A stretch of 9,823 nt of DNA from Clostridia bacterium (GCA_017452565.1 JAFTMF010000030.1:1-9823), one strand, 5' to 3'; shown: positions 1 to 6,121, numbered from the stretch's first letter. Notes: generated from the letters alone by a model not told the origin. Made by a program: numbers and translations.

Positions 1-257
1 AGGAGAAGGGCTATCTTGCCGTGGTGGACTCCTACGACGAGGCTACCGGCAGAGCGGTGCTGATTCAGAAGAACAAGTTCTGCGAAGGCGACACCGTGGA
101 GCACCTCACCCCCGGCTCGGTGGGCAAGCCGATGACTATCACCGAGATGGCAGAGATGGAGGGCAATCCTATCCCCGCCTGCCCTCATCCTCAGATGCGC
201 TTTACCGCGGCAATGCCCTATCCCGTCAAGGCGGGAGACATCCTGCGGTCGGTATAA
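1..257 (+). CDS. U32 family protein, C-terminal end (partial; YrrO/TrhP-like)
   Basis: This is the 3' end of a gene that begins outside the window; the first whole codon in frame is at position 3 and the TAA stop is at 255-257. The visible 84 residues resemble the small beta-barrel C-terminal domain of U32 'peptidases': a stretch QKNKFCEGDTVEHLTPG, then TITEMAEMEGNPIPACPHPQ and a final DILR. Members of this family (YrrN/YrrO, TrhP, RlhA) are known to take part in hydroxylation of U34 in tRNA or of a 23S rRNA base; others are annotated as collagenase-like proteases. The catalytic N-terminal domain is not in the window, so which subfamily it belongs to cannot be decided. The next gene starts 24 bases downstream without an intervening terminator, so the two are probably co-transcribed. 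A GTG at 21 is an internal codon, not the start. Confidence 0.8.
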   Translation, partial: EKGYLAVVDSYDEATGRAVLIQKNKFCEGDTVEHLTPGSVGKPMTITEMAEMEGNPIPACPHPQMRFTAAMPYPVKAGDILRSV

Positions 258-281
258 TAACAATAAAGAGAGGAACTGAAT

Positions 282-1592
282 ATGAAAAGAACGGCAAAAC
301 TTTGTATGATCCTGCTCCTCGTCCTCCCAATGCTTGCACTGACATCCTGCGGGAAGAACGACCCCGCAACCACCACCGCCACAACCACTCCCTCGGAGGT
401 GAAAGAGAACGTGATTTTGGATCTGATTAAGGACGGCAAGACTGATTATACCATCGTGTATGACGATCAGAATACCGCCGCCAAGGAGCTGGCAGATGCC
501 ATCGAGTCGGCATTTGCGAAAAAGGACGTGACCATCCCCACCGTTGCCGCATCTACTGCCGAGGCGGACTACGGCAAGGAGATCGTGGTAGGCAACGTGC
601 GTGCCTCTGCCGCTGACGTTACGGCAAAGATGAAGTCCACCGGTGACTTTGCAATGTGCGTGTCCGGCGACGATTGGGTGCTGACGGCAACCGACGAGAC
701 AAACTATAACTACCTCGCGATGGTAGCCAAAGAAAGCGTCCTTGCCAATATTTTAGACGGCGCGCTGACCGTGGAATCGGATAAAGACGTGGTGTACAGC
801 ACCTCCAAGTACGCCACCCTCAGCTATGCGGCTTACGTCAGAAAGAAATCTCGTTCGCTGTCGCAGGAGTTTATGCTGGAAATATTCGAGGCCGAAAACT
901 TTAAAGCCTCTGACCGTACCCGCCTTCCTTATCGAATCTACGTTCCCTCTAACTACGATCCCGCGAAAGAATACCCCGTCCTCCTCTTCCTCCACGGCGC
1001 GGGCGAGCGAGGAAACGGCAACGATAAACAGCTGGTGCACGTGGTAGGCAATCTGTTCAATCTGAAGGATTCCCCCGTGTTCGATGCCATCGTCATCTGT
1101 CCTCAGTGCCCCGAAGGCAATCAGTGGGTGGATACTCCTTGGGCGAACGGAAGTTACAGCACCACTGCGGTAAAGCAGTCCAACGAGTCCAAGGCGCTGA
1201 TCGAGCTGCTGGATAAGGTGGCCGAGACCTACTCCACCGATCTTGACCGTTACTACGTGATGGGCATCTCTATGGGCGGATTTGGCACTTGGGATCTGAT
1301 TATGCGCTATCCCGACAAGTTTGCGGCGGCAGTGCCGATCTGCGGCGGCGCCGATCCTTCGATGGCAGAGGTGCTGAAAAATCATCCCATCTACACCACC
1401 CATAGCACTGACGATCCCGTTGTGCCTGCCTCCGGTACCCACGAAATGGTAGAGGCTCTGCAAAATGCGGGCAGTACGGCCATCAAGTTCGACAAAGATA
1501 CCGGCTACGGCCACGATATCTGGACCAGCTTTACCAAGCAGCCCGAAGTGATGGAGTGGCTGTTTGCCCAAAAACTCTCCGATCGGAAGTAA
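282..1592 (+). CDS. Lipoprotein with C-terminal alpha/beta-hydrolase (esterase) domain
   Basis: A 436-residue protein, ATG start preceded by AGAGAGG at 267-273. Residues 1-22 form a lipoprotein signal peptide ending in the lipobox LTSC with Cys23 as the lipidated residue, followed by a Thr-rich linker (about 27-40). Residues about 52-175 look like the N-terminal alpha/beta domain found before many carbohydrate-active enzymes (GH67N/GH20b-like: YTIVY at 56-60, EIVVGN at 100-105). Residues about 195-430 are an alpha/beta hydrolase of the PHB-depolymerase/feruloyl-esterase type: LLFLHGAGERG (oxyanion loop, 234-244), nucleophile elbow GISMGG with Ser330, Asp378 in DDPVVP and His411 in GYGHDIW. 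The triad is complete, so it should be an active esterase on the outer face of the membrane, perhaps removing acyl or feruloyl groups from plant polysaccharide; the substrate is inferred only. It could also be a peptidase of the prolyl-oligopeptidase clan. Confidence 0.85.
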   Translation: MKRTAKLCMILLLVLPMLALTSCGKNDPATTTATTTPSEVKENVILDLIKDGKTDYTIVYDDQNTAAKELADAIESAFAKKDVTIPTVAASTAEADYGKEIVVGNVRASAADVTAKMKSTGDFAMCVSGDDWVLTATDETNYNYLAMVAKESVLANILDGALTVESDKDVVYSTSKYATLSYAAYVRKKSRSLSQEFMLEIFEAENFKASDRTRLPYRIYVPSNYDPAKEYPVLLFLHGAGERGNGNDKQLVHVVGNLFNLKDSPVFDAIVICPQCPEGNQWVDTPWANGSYSTTAVKQSNESKALIELLDKVAETYSTDLDRYYVMGISMGGFGTWDLIMRYPDKFAAAVPICGGADPSMAEVLKNHPIYTTHSTDDPVVPASGTHEMVEALQNAGSTAIKFDKDTGYGHDIWTSFTKQPEVMEWLFAQKLSDRK

Positions 1593-1607
1593 ACGATTGT
1601 TTGAATG

Positions 1608-1634
1608 AAAAACCGCCTTCGGGCGGTTTTTCTT
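1608..1634 (+). terminator. Rho-independent terminator after the esterase gene
   Basis: Perfect 10-bp stem (1608-1617 with 1622-1631) closed by a TTCG tetraloop; the 3' arm itself ends in five T residues and is followed by CTTCC. It starts 16 bases after the stop codon and ends the U32/esterase transcript. Confidence 0.9.
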
Positions 1635-1640
1635 CCTTCA

Positions 1641-1666
1641 TTTGCAATTTGCCGTTTGCAATTTGC
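1641..1666. repeat. Short direct repeats TTTGCAATTTGC
   Basis: The 12-mer TTTGCAATTTGC occurs at 1641-1652 and again at 1655-1666, a period of 14 bases, with a further partial TTGCAA unit inside each copy. It lies between the terminator of the esterase gene and the large inverted repeat. It may be part of a dispersed repeat family; a single window cannot show this. Confidence 0.6.
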
Positions 1667-1669
1667 AAC

Positions 1670-1712
1670 TTCAATTGTAAACAATTTGCTATGCAAATTG
1701 TTTACAATTGAA
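1670..1712. repeat. Perfect 20-bp inverted repeat with 3-base loop
   Basis: The arm at 1670-1689 is the exact reverse complement of 1693-1712, separated only by TAT. The sequence is AT-rich (core CAATTG, GTAAAC, AATTTGC) and has no T-tract directly after it, so it is not a typical terminator. It ends 5 bases before the -35 element of the next gene's promoter. Possible roles are a REP-like repeat element, a cruciform-forming site or an operator. Each arm contains TTGC/GCAA-type words also seen in the direct repeats just upstream. Confidence 0.8.
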
Positions 1713-1717
1713 TACGG

Positions 1718-1746
1718 TTGACAAACGGGAAAATTTGTAGTACAAT
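1718..1746 (+). promoter_or_regulatory. Sigma-A type promoter of the transposase-like gene
   Basis: TTGACA at 1718-1723, a 17-base spacer and TACAAT at 1741-1746; only one base away from the full consensus. The expected start of transcription is near 1753, giving a leader of about 45 bases. It sits directly after the 20-bp inverted repeat and indicates an actively transcribed gene, not a relic. Confidence 0.85.
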
Positions 1747-1797
1747 AGTTTTAATCAACCCAATATGGTATAAACTGAAACAGGGATGTGATTTTTC

Positions 1798-2943
1798 GTG
1801 AATTTTGGTATTATTGTGATTTTGGTTCTGCTGTCGCTGGTGGCGTCGGTGGGAATCGTTTACGCCGTCTATCGACTGGCGAAGATGAAAAACGTGTTCT
1901 GGTCGCTGATTCCGTCCGGCGGAATGCTGGTGATCACCTTGCTGGTTCTGCTGATTATGAAGCTGGCAGGCTCCGGCTGGATCGATTCGCTGGTAACCTT
2001 CTATATCTTCCAGATTCCCGTCATTGCGGGCGTTCTATCTATCTCTCCTCTGCGTCTCAACCGCAAGGTCAACGTGGCGGCTGAGAATGAAAAGCAGATC
2101 CGCTTGCAGGTGGCTCGCCGGATCGAGGCGGAGCGCCGCCGTCATCTGCTGGACTCTCTGCAGGGCTTCTGCTGTGCGGAAAGCACTATGAAGGCGGAAG
2201 GACAGAGAGAAATCGTTCTGATGTCCAAAAACGGCAAGGAAGTGGACGAAATCGTCAATCTCAGCGGCGCCTCCGAGGAAGAGGTTCGTATGATTCTGGA
2301 TAGCTACGAGCGCTATTCCAATCGAATGGAGTCTGGCGACGGCACTGCCGATCTGATCCTGACCCCCGAGCAGGAGGAGGATATCGTTTGCCGTCTGGCA
2401 AATTCGGTCCCCTATCAGTGCGATGCGGGAGAGGGCAGCCTTTGGGATAAGTCCTCCGCCCGGAAACTGGCGGCCAACCGTCTGGATACCGGCGTATCTG
2501 CCCGGATTGTGTCGGCTTATCTCCGTCACTGGGGCTTTACCGTTCCCTCTGAACAGACCATCAAGTCCCGTGCCAACAATCCCCGGGTGAAGAGCTGGAT
2601 CGTGTCCGATTTTGAGAAGATCCGCAAGGCAGCTGCAGCCAAGGGCGGCGAGATCATCTGGATCTATACCGTTCCCATGGAAGCGATTTGCGAAATCTCT
2701 ACCTTTGTTCCTAAAAATCCCGTTCTGCTGGCGGCCGTGACCAACGACGGCGCGATGCGCTTCAAGGTCTACGACGATACCGACAGAGATCGCTTCTCCG
2801 ATTTCGCTACCGCTTTGGCGGCTACTGCCGATCGGAAGCTGTACGCCGTGGTGAATGAGAACTACGATGCGTATATGACGGCTCTGACCAAGGCAAAACG
2901 CCGCGCACTGGAGGATAAGATCGAGTTTTTCGATTGCGTATAA
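1798..2943 (+). CDS. Membrane-anchored IS630 transposase-like protein lacking catalytic residues
   Basis: 381 residues; GTG start with AGGGA at 1782-1786. An in-frame TGA at 1789-1791 excludes an earlier start. Residues 1-85 hold two or three hydrophobic helices (about 4-26, 36-57, 65-83), followed by a charged, probably helical segment (95-120). The rest follows the order of an IS630 transposase: a first HTH (about 136-173, REIVLMSKNGKEVDEIV), the linker LTPEQEEDIV (188-197), a winged helix (about 213-262, SLWDKSSARKL then VSAYLRHWGFTV), and an RNase H-like core (about 282-381, GGEIIW, LLAAVTNDGAMRFKVYDD, KLYAVV, IEFF). Where IS630 enzymes carry the first Asp after the EIxW strand there is Tyr290, the second Asp position is Asn353, and the chain ends at 381 before the segment with the third acidic residue. 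The hairpin after the first strand is shortened. Transposition is therefore not expected; a tethered DNA-binding or scaffold role is inferred. It is alone between two terminators. Assignment is by motif alignment from memory. Confidence 0.7.
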   Translation: MNFGIIVILVLLSLVASVGIVYAVYRLAKMKNVFWSLIPSGGMLVITLLVLLIMKLAGSGWIDSLVTFYIFQIPVIAGVLSISPLRLNRKVNVAAENEKQIRLQVARRIEAERRRHLLDSLQGFCCAESTMKAEGQREIVLMSKNGKEVDEIVNLSGASEEEVRMILDSYERYSNRMESGDGTADLILTPEQEEDIVCRLANSVPYQCDAGEGSLWDKSSARKLAANRLDTGVSARIVSAYLRHWGFTVPSEQTIKSRANNPRVKSWIVSDFEKIRKAAAAKGGEIIWIYTVPMEAICEISTFVPKNPVLLAAVTNDGAMRFKVYDDTDRDRFSDFATALAATADRKLYAVVNENYDAYMTALTKAKRRALEDKIEFFDCV

Positions 2944-2952
2944 GTATTTTGG

Positions 2953-2982
2953 GCAGTCCGACCTTGGTCGGACTGCTTTTTT
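2953..2982 (+). terminator. Rho-independent terminator after the transposase-like gene
   Basis: Arms 2953-2963 and 2966-2976 are exactly complementary (about 9-11 bp depending on the loop) and are followed by six T residues at 2977-2982. It begins 9 bases after the stop codon. Confidence 0.92.
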
Positions 2983-3036
2983 ATGCTTCGGGCGAACGGT
3001 TATTGACTTGTCGACCTGCACAAACGCGTGCGGGTG

Positions 3037-3095
3037 AATTTGATGAATCGATCAAATTGTGAAACAAATATAAATTTTTCACAAACTGTTCACAA
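3037..3095. promoter_or_regulatory. Operator-like inverted and direct repeats upstream of rny
   Basis: Two inverted repeats overlap here: AATTTGAT at 3037-3044 with ATCAAATT at 3051-3058 (6-base spacer), and TTGTGAAA at 3057-3064 with TTTCACAA at 3077-3084 (12-base spacer). The heptamer TTCACAA is repeated at 3078-3084 and 3089-3095, one helical turn (11 bases) apart. All lie just upstream of the -35 box at 3100. The arrangement suggests a regulator-binding region. The half-site resembles the Rex motif TTGTGAA, but the spacing differs from the usual Rex operator, so the regulator is not named. Confidence 0.4.
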
Positions 3096-3099
3096 CCTC

Positions 3100-3128
3100 T
3101 TGACAGAGAGGCACAAAATGATTAAAAT
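3100..3128 (+). promoter_or_regulatory. Sigma-A type promoter of rny
   Basis: TTGACA at 3100-3105, 17-base spacer, TAAAAT at 3123-3128. Transcription would start near 3135 and leave a leader of about 65 bases before the TTG start codon of rny. The same TTGACA-17-TAAAAT pattern drives the surface-protein gene near 7863. Confidence 0.85.
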
Positions 3129-3185
3129 GATAATGGATATAATTTTACCTACGCCAAAACGTTAGTATAAATTATGCATTTTACG

Positions 3186-3194
3186 AAGGAGGTG
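3186..3194 (+). promoter_or_regulatory. Ribosome binding site that fixes the TTG start of rny
   Basis: AAGGAGGTG, a full match to the anti-Shine-Dalgarno region, 6 bases before TTG at 3201. It supports the rare TTG codon as start; the next in-frame ATG would remove most of the membrane anchor. Confidence 0.88.
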
Positions 3195-3200
3195 TAAAAA

Positions 3201-4778
3201 TTGTTTTACCCTATCATACTCACCATTCCCACAGCGGGTTGGGTGGGGATCATCGTCGGCATCGGACTTCTGATGCTTGCGGGCGGTTTCTTTGGCGGTA
3301 TAGCCTACCGAAAGAAGATCGCTGAGGCGGAGATTGGCTCTGCTGAGCAGGAAGCCAAGCGCCTGGTAGACGAAGCTGTGAAGCTGGCCGAAACCAAGAA
3401 AAAGGAATCGGTTCTGGAAGCCAAAGAAGAGATCCTCGCCGCTAAGAAGGAAAACGAACGAGAGATCAAGGAACGCCGAAATGAAGTCACTCGTCTCGAA
3501 CGCCGCGTAGCATCCCGCGAAGAACAACTGGATCGGAAAATCGAGCAGTGCGAGCGCAAGGAAGCACAGCTGGACAATAAGATCAAGGAAAACACCGCAC
3601 GCGGTGAAGAGCTGGAGAACATCAAGAACCAGCAGCTGGAAAAGCTGCAGGAGATCTCCGGACTTACCGTAGAGGAAGCCAAGGCTGAGATCATCGGTCA
3701 GATCGAAGAGGAAGCCCGCTACGAGGCGGCAATGAAGCTCTCCGAGATCGAGGAGCAGCTGAAGGAGGACGCAGACGACAAGGCTCGCAGCATTCTGTCG
3801 CTGGCCATCTCCCGTCTGGCATCCGACCACGTTACCGAGGCAACCGTATCGGTGGTTCCCCTGCCCAACGACGATATGAAGGGCAGAATCATCGGCCGCG
3901 AGGGACGCAACATCCGTACCGTGGAAACCCTCACCGGTGTAGATCTGATTATCGACGATACCCCCGAAGCCATTACCGTTTCCTGCTTTGATCCCGTACG
4001 CCGCGAGGTGGCGAGACTGGCATTGGAAAAACTCATTGCGGACGGCAGAATCCACCCTGCCCGCATCGAAGAAATGGTGGAAAAGGCCAAGAAGGAAGTG
4101 GAGCTGTCTATTAAGCAGGCAGGCGACCGCGCAACCTTTGAAACAGGCATTCACGGTATCTCTCAGGAGCTGGTGAAGCTGCTGGGCAGACTCCGTTACC
4201 GTACCAGCTACGGTCAGAACGTACTGGATCACTCTATCGAGGTAGCCCTCCTGTCGGGAATGATCGCCGACGAAATGGGCGTAGACAGCACCATTGCCAA
4301 GCGTGCCGGTCTGCTCCACGATATTGGTAAGGCACTCACCCACGAAACCGAAGGAAGCCACGTGCAGATCGGTGTGGACGTTGCCAAGAAGTACAAGGAA
4401 AGCAAAGAAATCATTCACGCCATCGAAGCCCATCACGGCGACGTAGATCCCAAGACTACGATCGCATTCATCGTGCAGGCGGCAGACGCCATCTCCGCAG
4501 CACGTCCCGGCGCAAGACGCGAGAATCTGGAAAACTACATCAAGCGTCTGCAGAAGCTGGAAGAAATTGCAGAATCCTTCCCCGGAGTGGAGAAGTCCTT
4601 CGCAATTCAGGCGGGCAGAGAAGTGCGGATCATGGTCAAGCCCGAGATGGTTTCCGACCAGCAAATGATTCTGGTGGCAAGAGACGTTGCCAAGAAGATC
4701 GAGAGCGAGCTCAAGTACCCCGGTCAGATCAAGATCAACGTGGTCAGAGAGAGCCGTGCTACCGATTACGCCAAGTAA
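3201..4778 (+). CDS. rny: Ribonuclease Y
   Basis: 525 residues, close to the usual 510-520 of the family. RNase Y is the membrane-bound endoribonuclease that starts mRNA decay in many Firmicutes. The domains are in the expected order: an N-terminal membrane helix (about 13-34, ending before YRKK), a long Glu/Lys-rich coiled coil (about 40-195), a KH RNA-binding domain with the GREG loop at 232-235 and DLIIDDTPEAITV after it, and an HD metal-dependent phosphohydrolase domain with His344, the LLHDIGK motif (His373, Asp374), the following HHGD (411-414) and Asp429 in AADAIS. The C-terminal region ends REVRIMVKPE to DYAK as in typical RNase Y. All catalytic residues are present. The start is TTG with a perfect ribosome binding site. 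ymdB follows 192 bases downstream, as in Bacillus subtilis, where rny and ymdB are neighbours. Confidence 0.97.
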   Translation: MFYPIILTIPTAGWVGIIVGIGLLMLAGGFFGGIAYRKKIAEAEIGSAEQEAKRLVDEAVKLAETKKKESVLEAKEEILAAKKENEREIKERRNEVTRLERRVASREEQLDRKIEQCERKEAQLDNKIKENTARGEELENIKNQQLEKLQEISGLTVEEAKAEIIGQIEEEARYEAAMKLSEIEEQLKEDADDKARSILSLAISRLASDHVTEATVSVVPLPNDDMKGRIIGREGRNIRTVETLTGVDLIIDDTPEAITVSCFDPVRREVARLALEKLIADGRIHPARIEEMVEKAKKEVELSIKQAGDRATFETGIHGISQELVKLLGRLRYRTSYGQNVLDHSIEVALLSGMIADEMGVDSTIAKRAGLLHDIGKALTHETEGSHVQIGVDVAKKYKESKEIIHAIEAHHGDVDPKTTIAFIVQAADAISAARPGARRENLENYIKRLQKLEEIAESFPGVEKSFAIQAGREVRIMVKPEMVSDQQMILVARDVAKKIESELKYPGQIKINVVRESRATDYAK

Positions 4779-4783
4779 TTTAT

Positions 4784-4801
4784 CAAATCCGAAAGGGTTT
4801 G
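4784..4801 (+). other. Small GAAA-loop hairpin just after the rny stop codon
   Basis: CAAATCC (4784-4790) pairs with GGGTTTG (4795-4801), one G-U pair included, around a GAAA tetraloop. There is no T-run after it, so it is not a terminator. It could stabilise the rny 3' end or mark a processing site. A second small hairpin, CGGC-ATT-GCCG, lies at 4841-4851. Confidence 0.4.
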
Positions 4802-4845
4802 GAACATATAAATAATATAAAGTTAGCTTGCAAGTCAGCTCGGCA

Positions 4846-4875
4846 TTGCCGACTTCTCATAAATAGCGATATATT
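4846..4875 (+). promoter_or_regulatory. Possible weak promoter ahead of ymdB
   Basis: TTGCCG at 4846-4851 and TATATT at 4870-4875 with an 18-base spacer. If used, the RNA would begin near 4882, directly in front of the terminator-like hairpin at 4892-4936. The match is modest; ymdB may rely on read-through from rny instead. Confidence 0.3.
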
Positions 4876-4891
4876 ATGAAATATGGATCTC

Positions 4892-4936
4892 AGAAGGAGA
4901 AGTTCGCTTCCACAGGGAGCCGCTTCTCCTTCTTTT
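4892..4936 (+). terminator. Terminator-like hairpin between rny and ymdB
   Basis: AGAAGGAGAAG (4892-4902) is exactly complementary to 4923-4933, followed by TTT (four T in total at 4933-4936). Inside the 20-base loop a second stem forms (4906-4911 with 4915-4920, one G-U pair, ACA loop), giving one long hairpin. The T-tract is short, and ymdB begins only 34 bases later with no promoter between, so it may act as a leaky terminator or attenuator that lowers ymdB relative to rny. Confidence 0.65.
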
Positions 4937-4970
4937 CCCAATTTGGGTATTTGTTTTGAAAGGACATTTT

Positions 4971-5744
4971 ATGAAAATTCTTTGTTTGGGCGATATCGTA
5001 TGTCCCGATGCAGTAGATCGGCTATGCAAAACCTTATATAAAGTGCGCCGGGAGCGGCAGATTGATTTCGTAATGCTCAACGGCGAGAACGCCGACGTGG
5101 GTAACGGTCTCTCCAAGGATACGGCAGAACGGCTGCTCTCTGCAGGCGTGGACGTCATCACCGGCGGCAATCATATCTTCCAAAAGCGGGATATTTATCA
5201 CTATCTGGACGATGAGGAGCGGATCCTGCGCCCTGCTAACTATCCCGATGCGGTTGCCGGAAAGGGCTATACGATTCTGGACGTTTGCGGCTGGCGGATT
5301 CTGGTAATCAACGTCCAAGGAACGGCTTTTATGGACCCTATCGATTGCCCATTCCGTACGATTGAGAAAATTTTGGATCGCTGCAAGGGCAAATACGATC
5401 TGTCACTTCTGGACATTCACGCAGAGGCCACTTCCGAGAAAATTGCGCTGGCCCACGTGTTTGATGGAAAAATTGATATGATAGTGGGGACCCATACCCA
5501 CGTGCCTACCGCTGATGCCAAAATTCTTCCGGCGGGGAGCGGCTACGTCACGGATCTGGGAATGTGCGGCGTCACCGATAGCGCTTTGGGCGTGGACGTA
5601 AATTGTATCATTCGGAAACTCAGATACAAAATTCCGACAAAATTCGAACTTGCGAAGGGAAATGTAACTTTTCAAGGCGTTGAGTTTAGCAAAACACCAC
5701 AAAAAGCAGGGGTGGATTTTGTATCAAGGGTAGAATTTACATAA
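4971..5744 (+). CDS. ymdB: YmdB-type metallophosphoesterase (2',3'-cyclic nucleotide phosphodiesterase)
   Basis: 257 residues from the ATG at 4971, which has GAAAGGA at 4958-4964; an upstream in-frame TTG at 4956 has no ribosome binding site and is rejected. The family (TIGR00282) hydrolyses cyclic nucleotides, and Bacillus YmdB is required for biofilm and pellicle formation and late adaptive responses. The metal-binding residues sit at the positions I recall for the Bacillus protein: Asp8 (LGDIV), Glu39 and Asn40 (NGENA), Asn67 and His68 (GGNHIF), His150 (DIHAEATSEK), His175 and His177 (GTHTHVPTAD). The length is near the Bacillus protein's (about 264). It is cytosolic, with no signal peptide. 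It lies between rny and spoVS, a gene order conserved in Firmicutes, which fits a shared link to RNA turnover and developmental decisions. Expression probably depends partly on read-through of the hairpin at 4892-4936. Confidence 0.93.
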   Translation: MKILCLGDIVCPDAVDRLCKTLYKVRRERQIDFVMLNGENADVGNGLSKDTAERLLSAGVDVITGGNHIFQKRDIYHYLDDEERILRPANYPDAVAGKGYTILDVCGWRILVINVQGTAFMDPIDCPFRTIEKILDRCKGKYDLSLLDIHAEATSEKIALAHVFDGKIDMIVGTHTHVPTADAKILPAGSGYVTDLGMCGVTDSALGVDVNCIIRKLRYKIPTKFELAKGNVTFQGVEFSKTPQKAGVDFVSRVEFT

Positions 5745-5759
5745 GAAATCTCAGCCCTC

Positions 5760-5787
5760 TTGAACTTTTTTGAGAATTTGGTATAAT
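5760..5787 (+). promoter_or_regulatory. Extended -10 promoter of spoVS
   Basis: TATAAT at 5782-5787 preceded by TGG at 5779-5781 (extended -10, TGnTATAAT), with TTGAAC at 5760-5765, 16-base spacer. Bacillus spoVS is known to use sigma-H, but a sigma-H pattern is not evident here; this looks like the housekeeping type. Confidence 0.75.
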
Positions 5788-5838
5788 ATTACCAAGAGGT
5801 ATCTATATACCCGTTCCCAATGTGAGAGGTGAAACCCA

Positions 5839-6102
5839 ATGGAAATTCTGAAAGTATCTGCTAAGTCCAGCCCCAACCTTGTTGCAGGAGCCATTGCCGG
5901 TGTGATCCGTGATGCCGGTGAAGTAGAAGTACAGGCAATCGGTGCAGGTGCAGTCAACCAGGCAATCAAGGCAATCGCTGTATCCAGCGCATTCCTTGCA
6001 GAGGATCAGATCGAGATCTGCTGCAAGCCTTCCTTTGCCGAAGTGTCTGTCAACGACGAGCAGCGAACTGCCATCAAGTTGATCGTAAAAGCTGAGCGCT
6101 GA
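5839..6102 (+). CDS. spoVS: Stage V sporulation protein S
   Basis: 87 residues, the normal size of SpoVS (86 in Bacillus). Start ATG with GAGAGGTG at 5824-5831, 7 bases away. The whole chain reads as SpoVS: MEILKVSAKSSPNLVAGAIA, the Gly/Ala-rich loop AIGAGAVNQAIKAIAVSS, and the end TAIKLIVKAER. SpoVS is a small Alba-like-fold protein needed for coat assembly and septation control during sporulation in Bacillus; related proteins occur in non-sporulating phyla, so its presence alone does not prove that this organism forms spores. It has its own promoter and a strong terminator, so it can be expressed separately from rny and ymdB although the order rny-ymdB-spoVS is the same as in Bacillus. Confidence 0.95.
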   Translation: MEILKVSAKSSPNLVAGAIAGVIRDAGEVEVQAIGAGAVNQAIKAIAVSSAFLAEDQIEICCKPSFAEVSVNDEQRTAIKLIVKAER

Positions 6103-6121
6103 AGAAGCTTACAGAAAACCG

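Noticed and set aside
1798..2943. A complete, active IS630 insertion sequence
   Set aside because: The catalytic residues are missing, the chain has an N-terminal membrane part, and I see no terminal inverted repeats or TA target duplication bracketing the gene. A recent insertion is not supported.
2035..3021. 328-codon minus-strand frame opposite the transposase-like gene (also 753-1571 opposite the esterase)
   Set aside because: The coding case on the plus strand is clear (signal peptide, membrane helices, motifs, ribosome binding sites, terminators); the antisense products have no recognisable features, and the first runs through the plus-strand terminator.
3003..3031. TTGACT as an additional rny promoter
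   Set aside because: No -10-like hexamer is found 16-18 bases downstream (the region is GC-rich, GCGTGC).
3162..4664. 500-codon open frame on the minus strand opposite rny
   Set aside because: It is antisense to a complete RNase Y gene. The product is low-complexity, with no recognisable domain and no ribosome binding site. Codon bias of rny explains the open frame.
4802..4813. SOS box-like GAACATAT after rny
   Set aside because: Only the left half-site matches; GTTC is absent at the required distance.
4883..4970. Small open frame starting at ATG 4883 before ymdB
   Set aside because: It runs through the terminator-like hairpin and on into ymdB out of frame, and it has no ribosome binding site.
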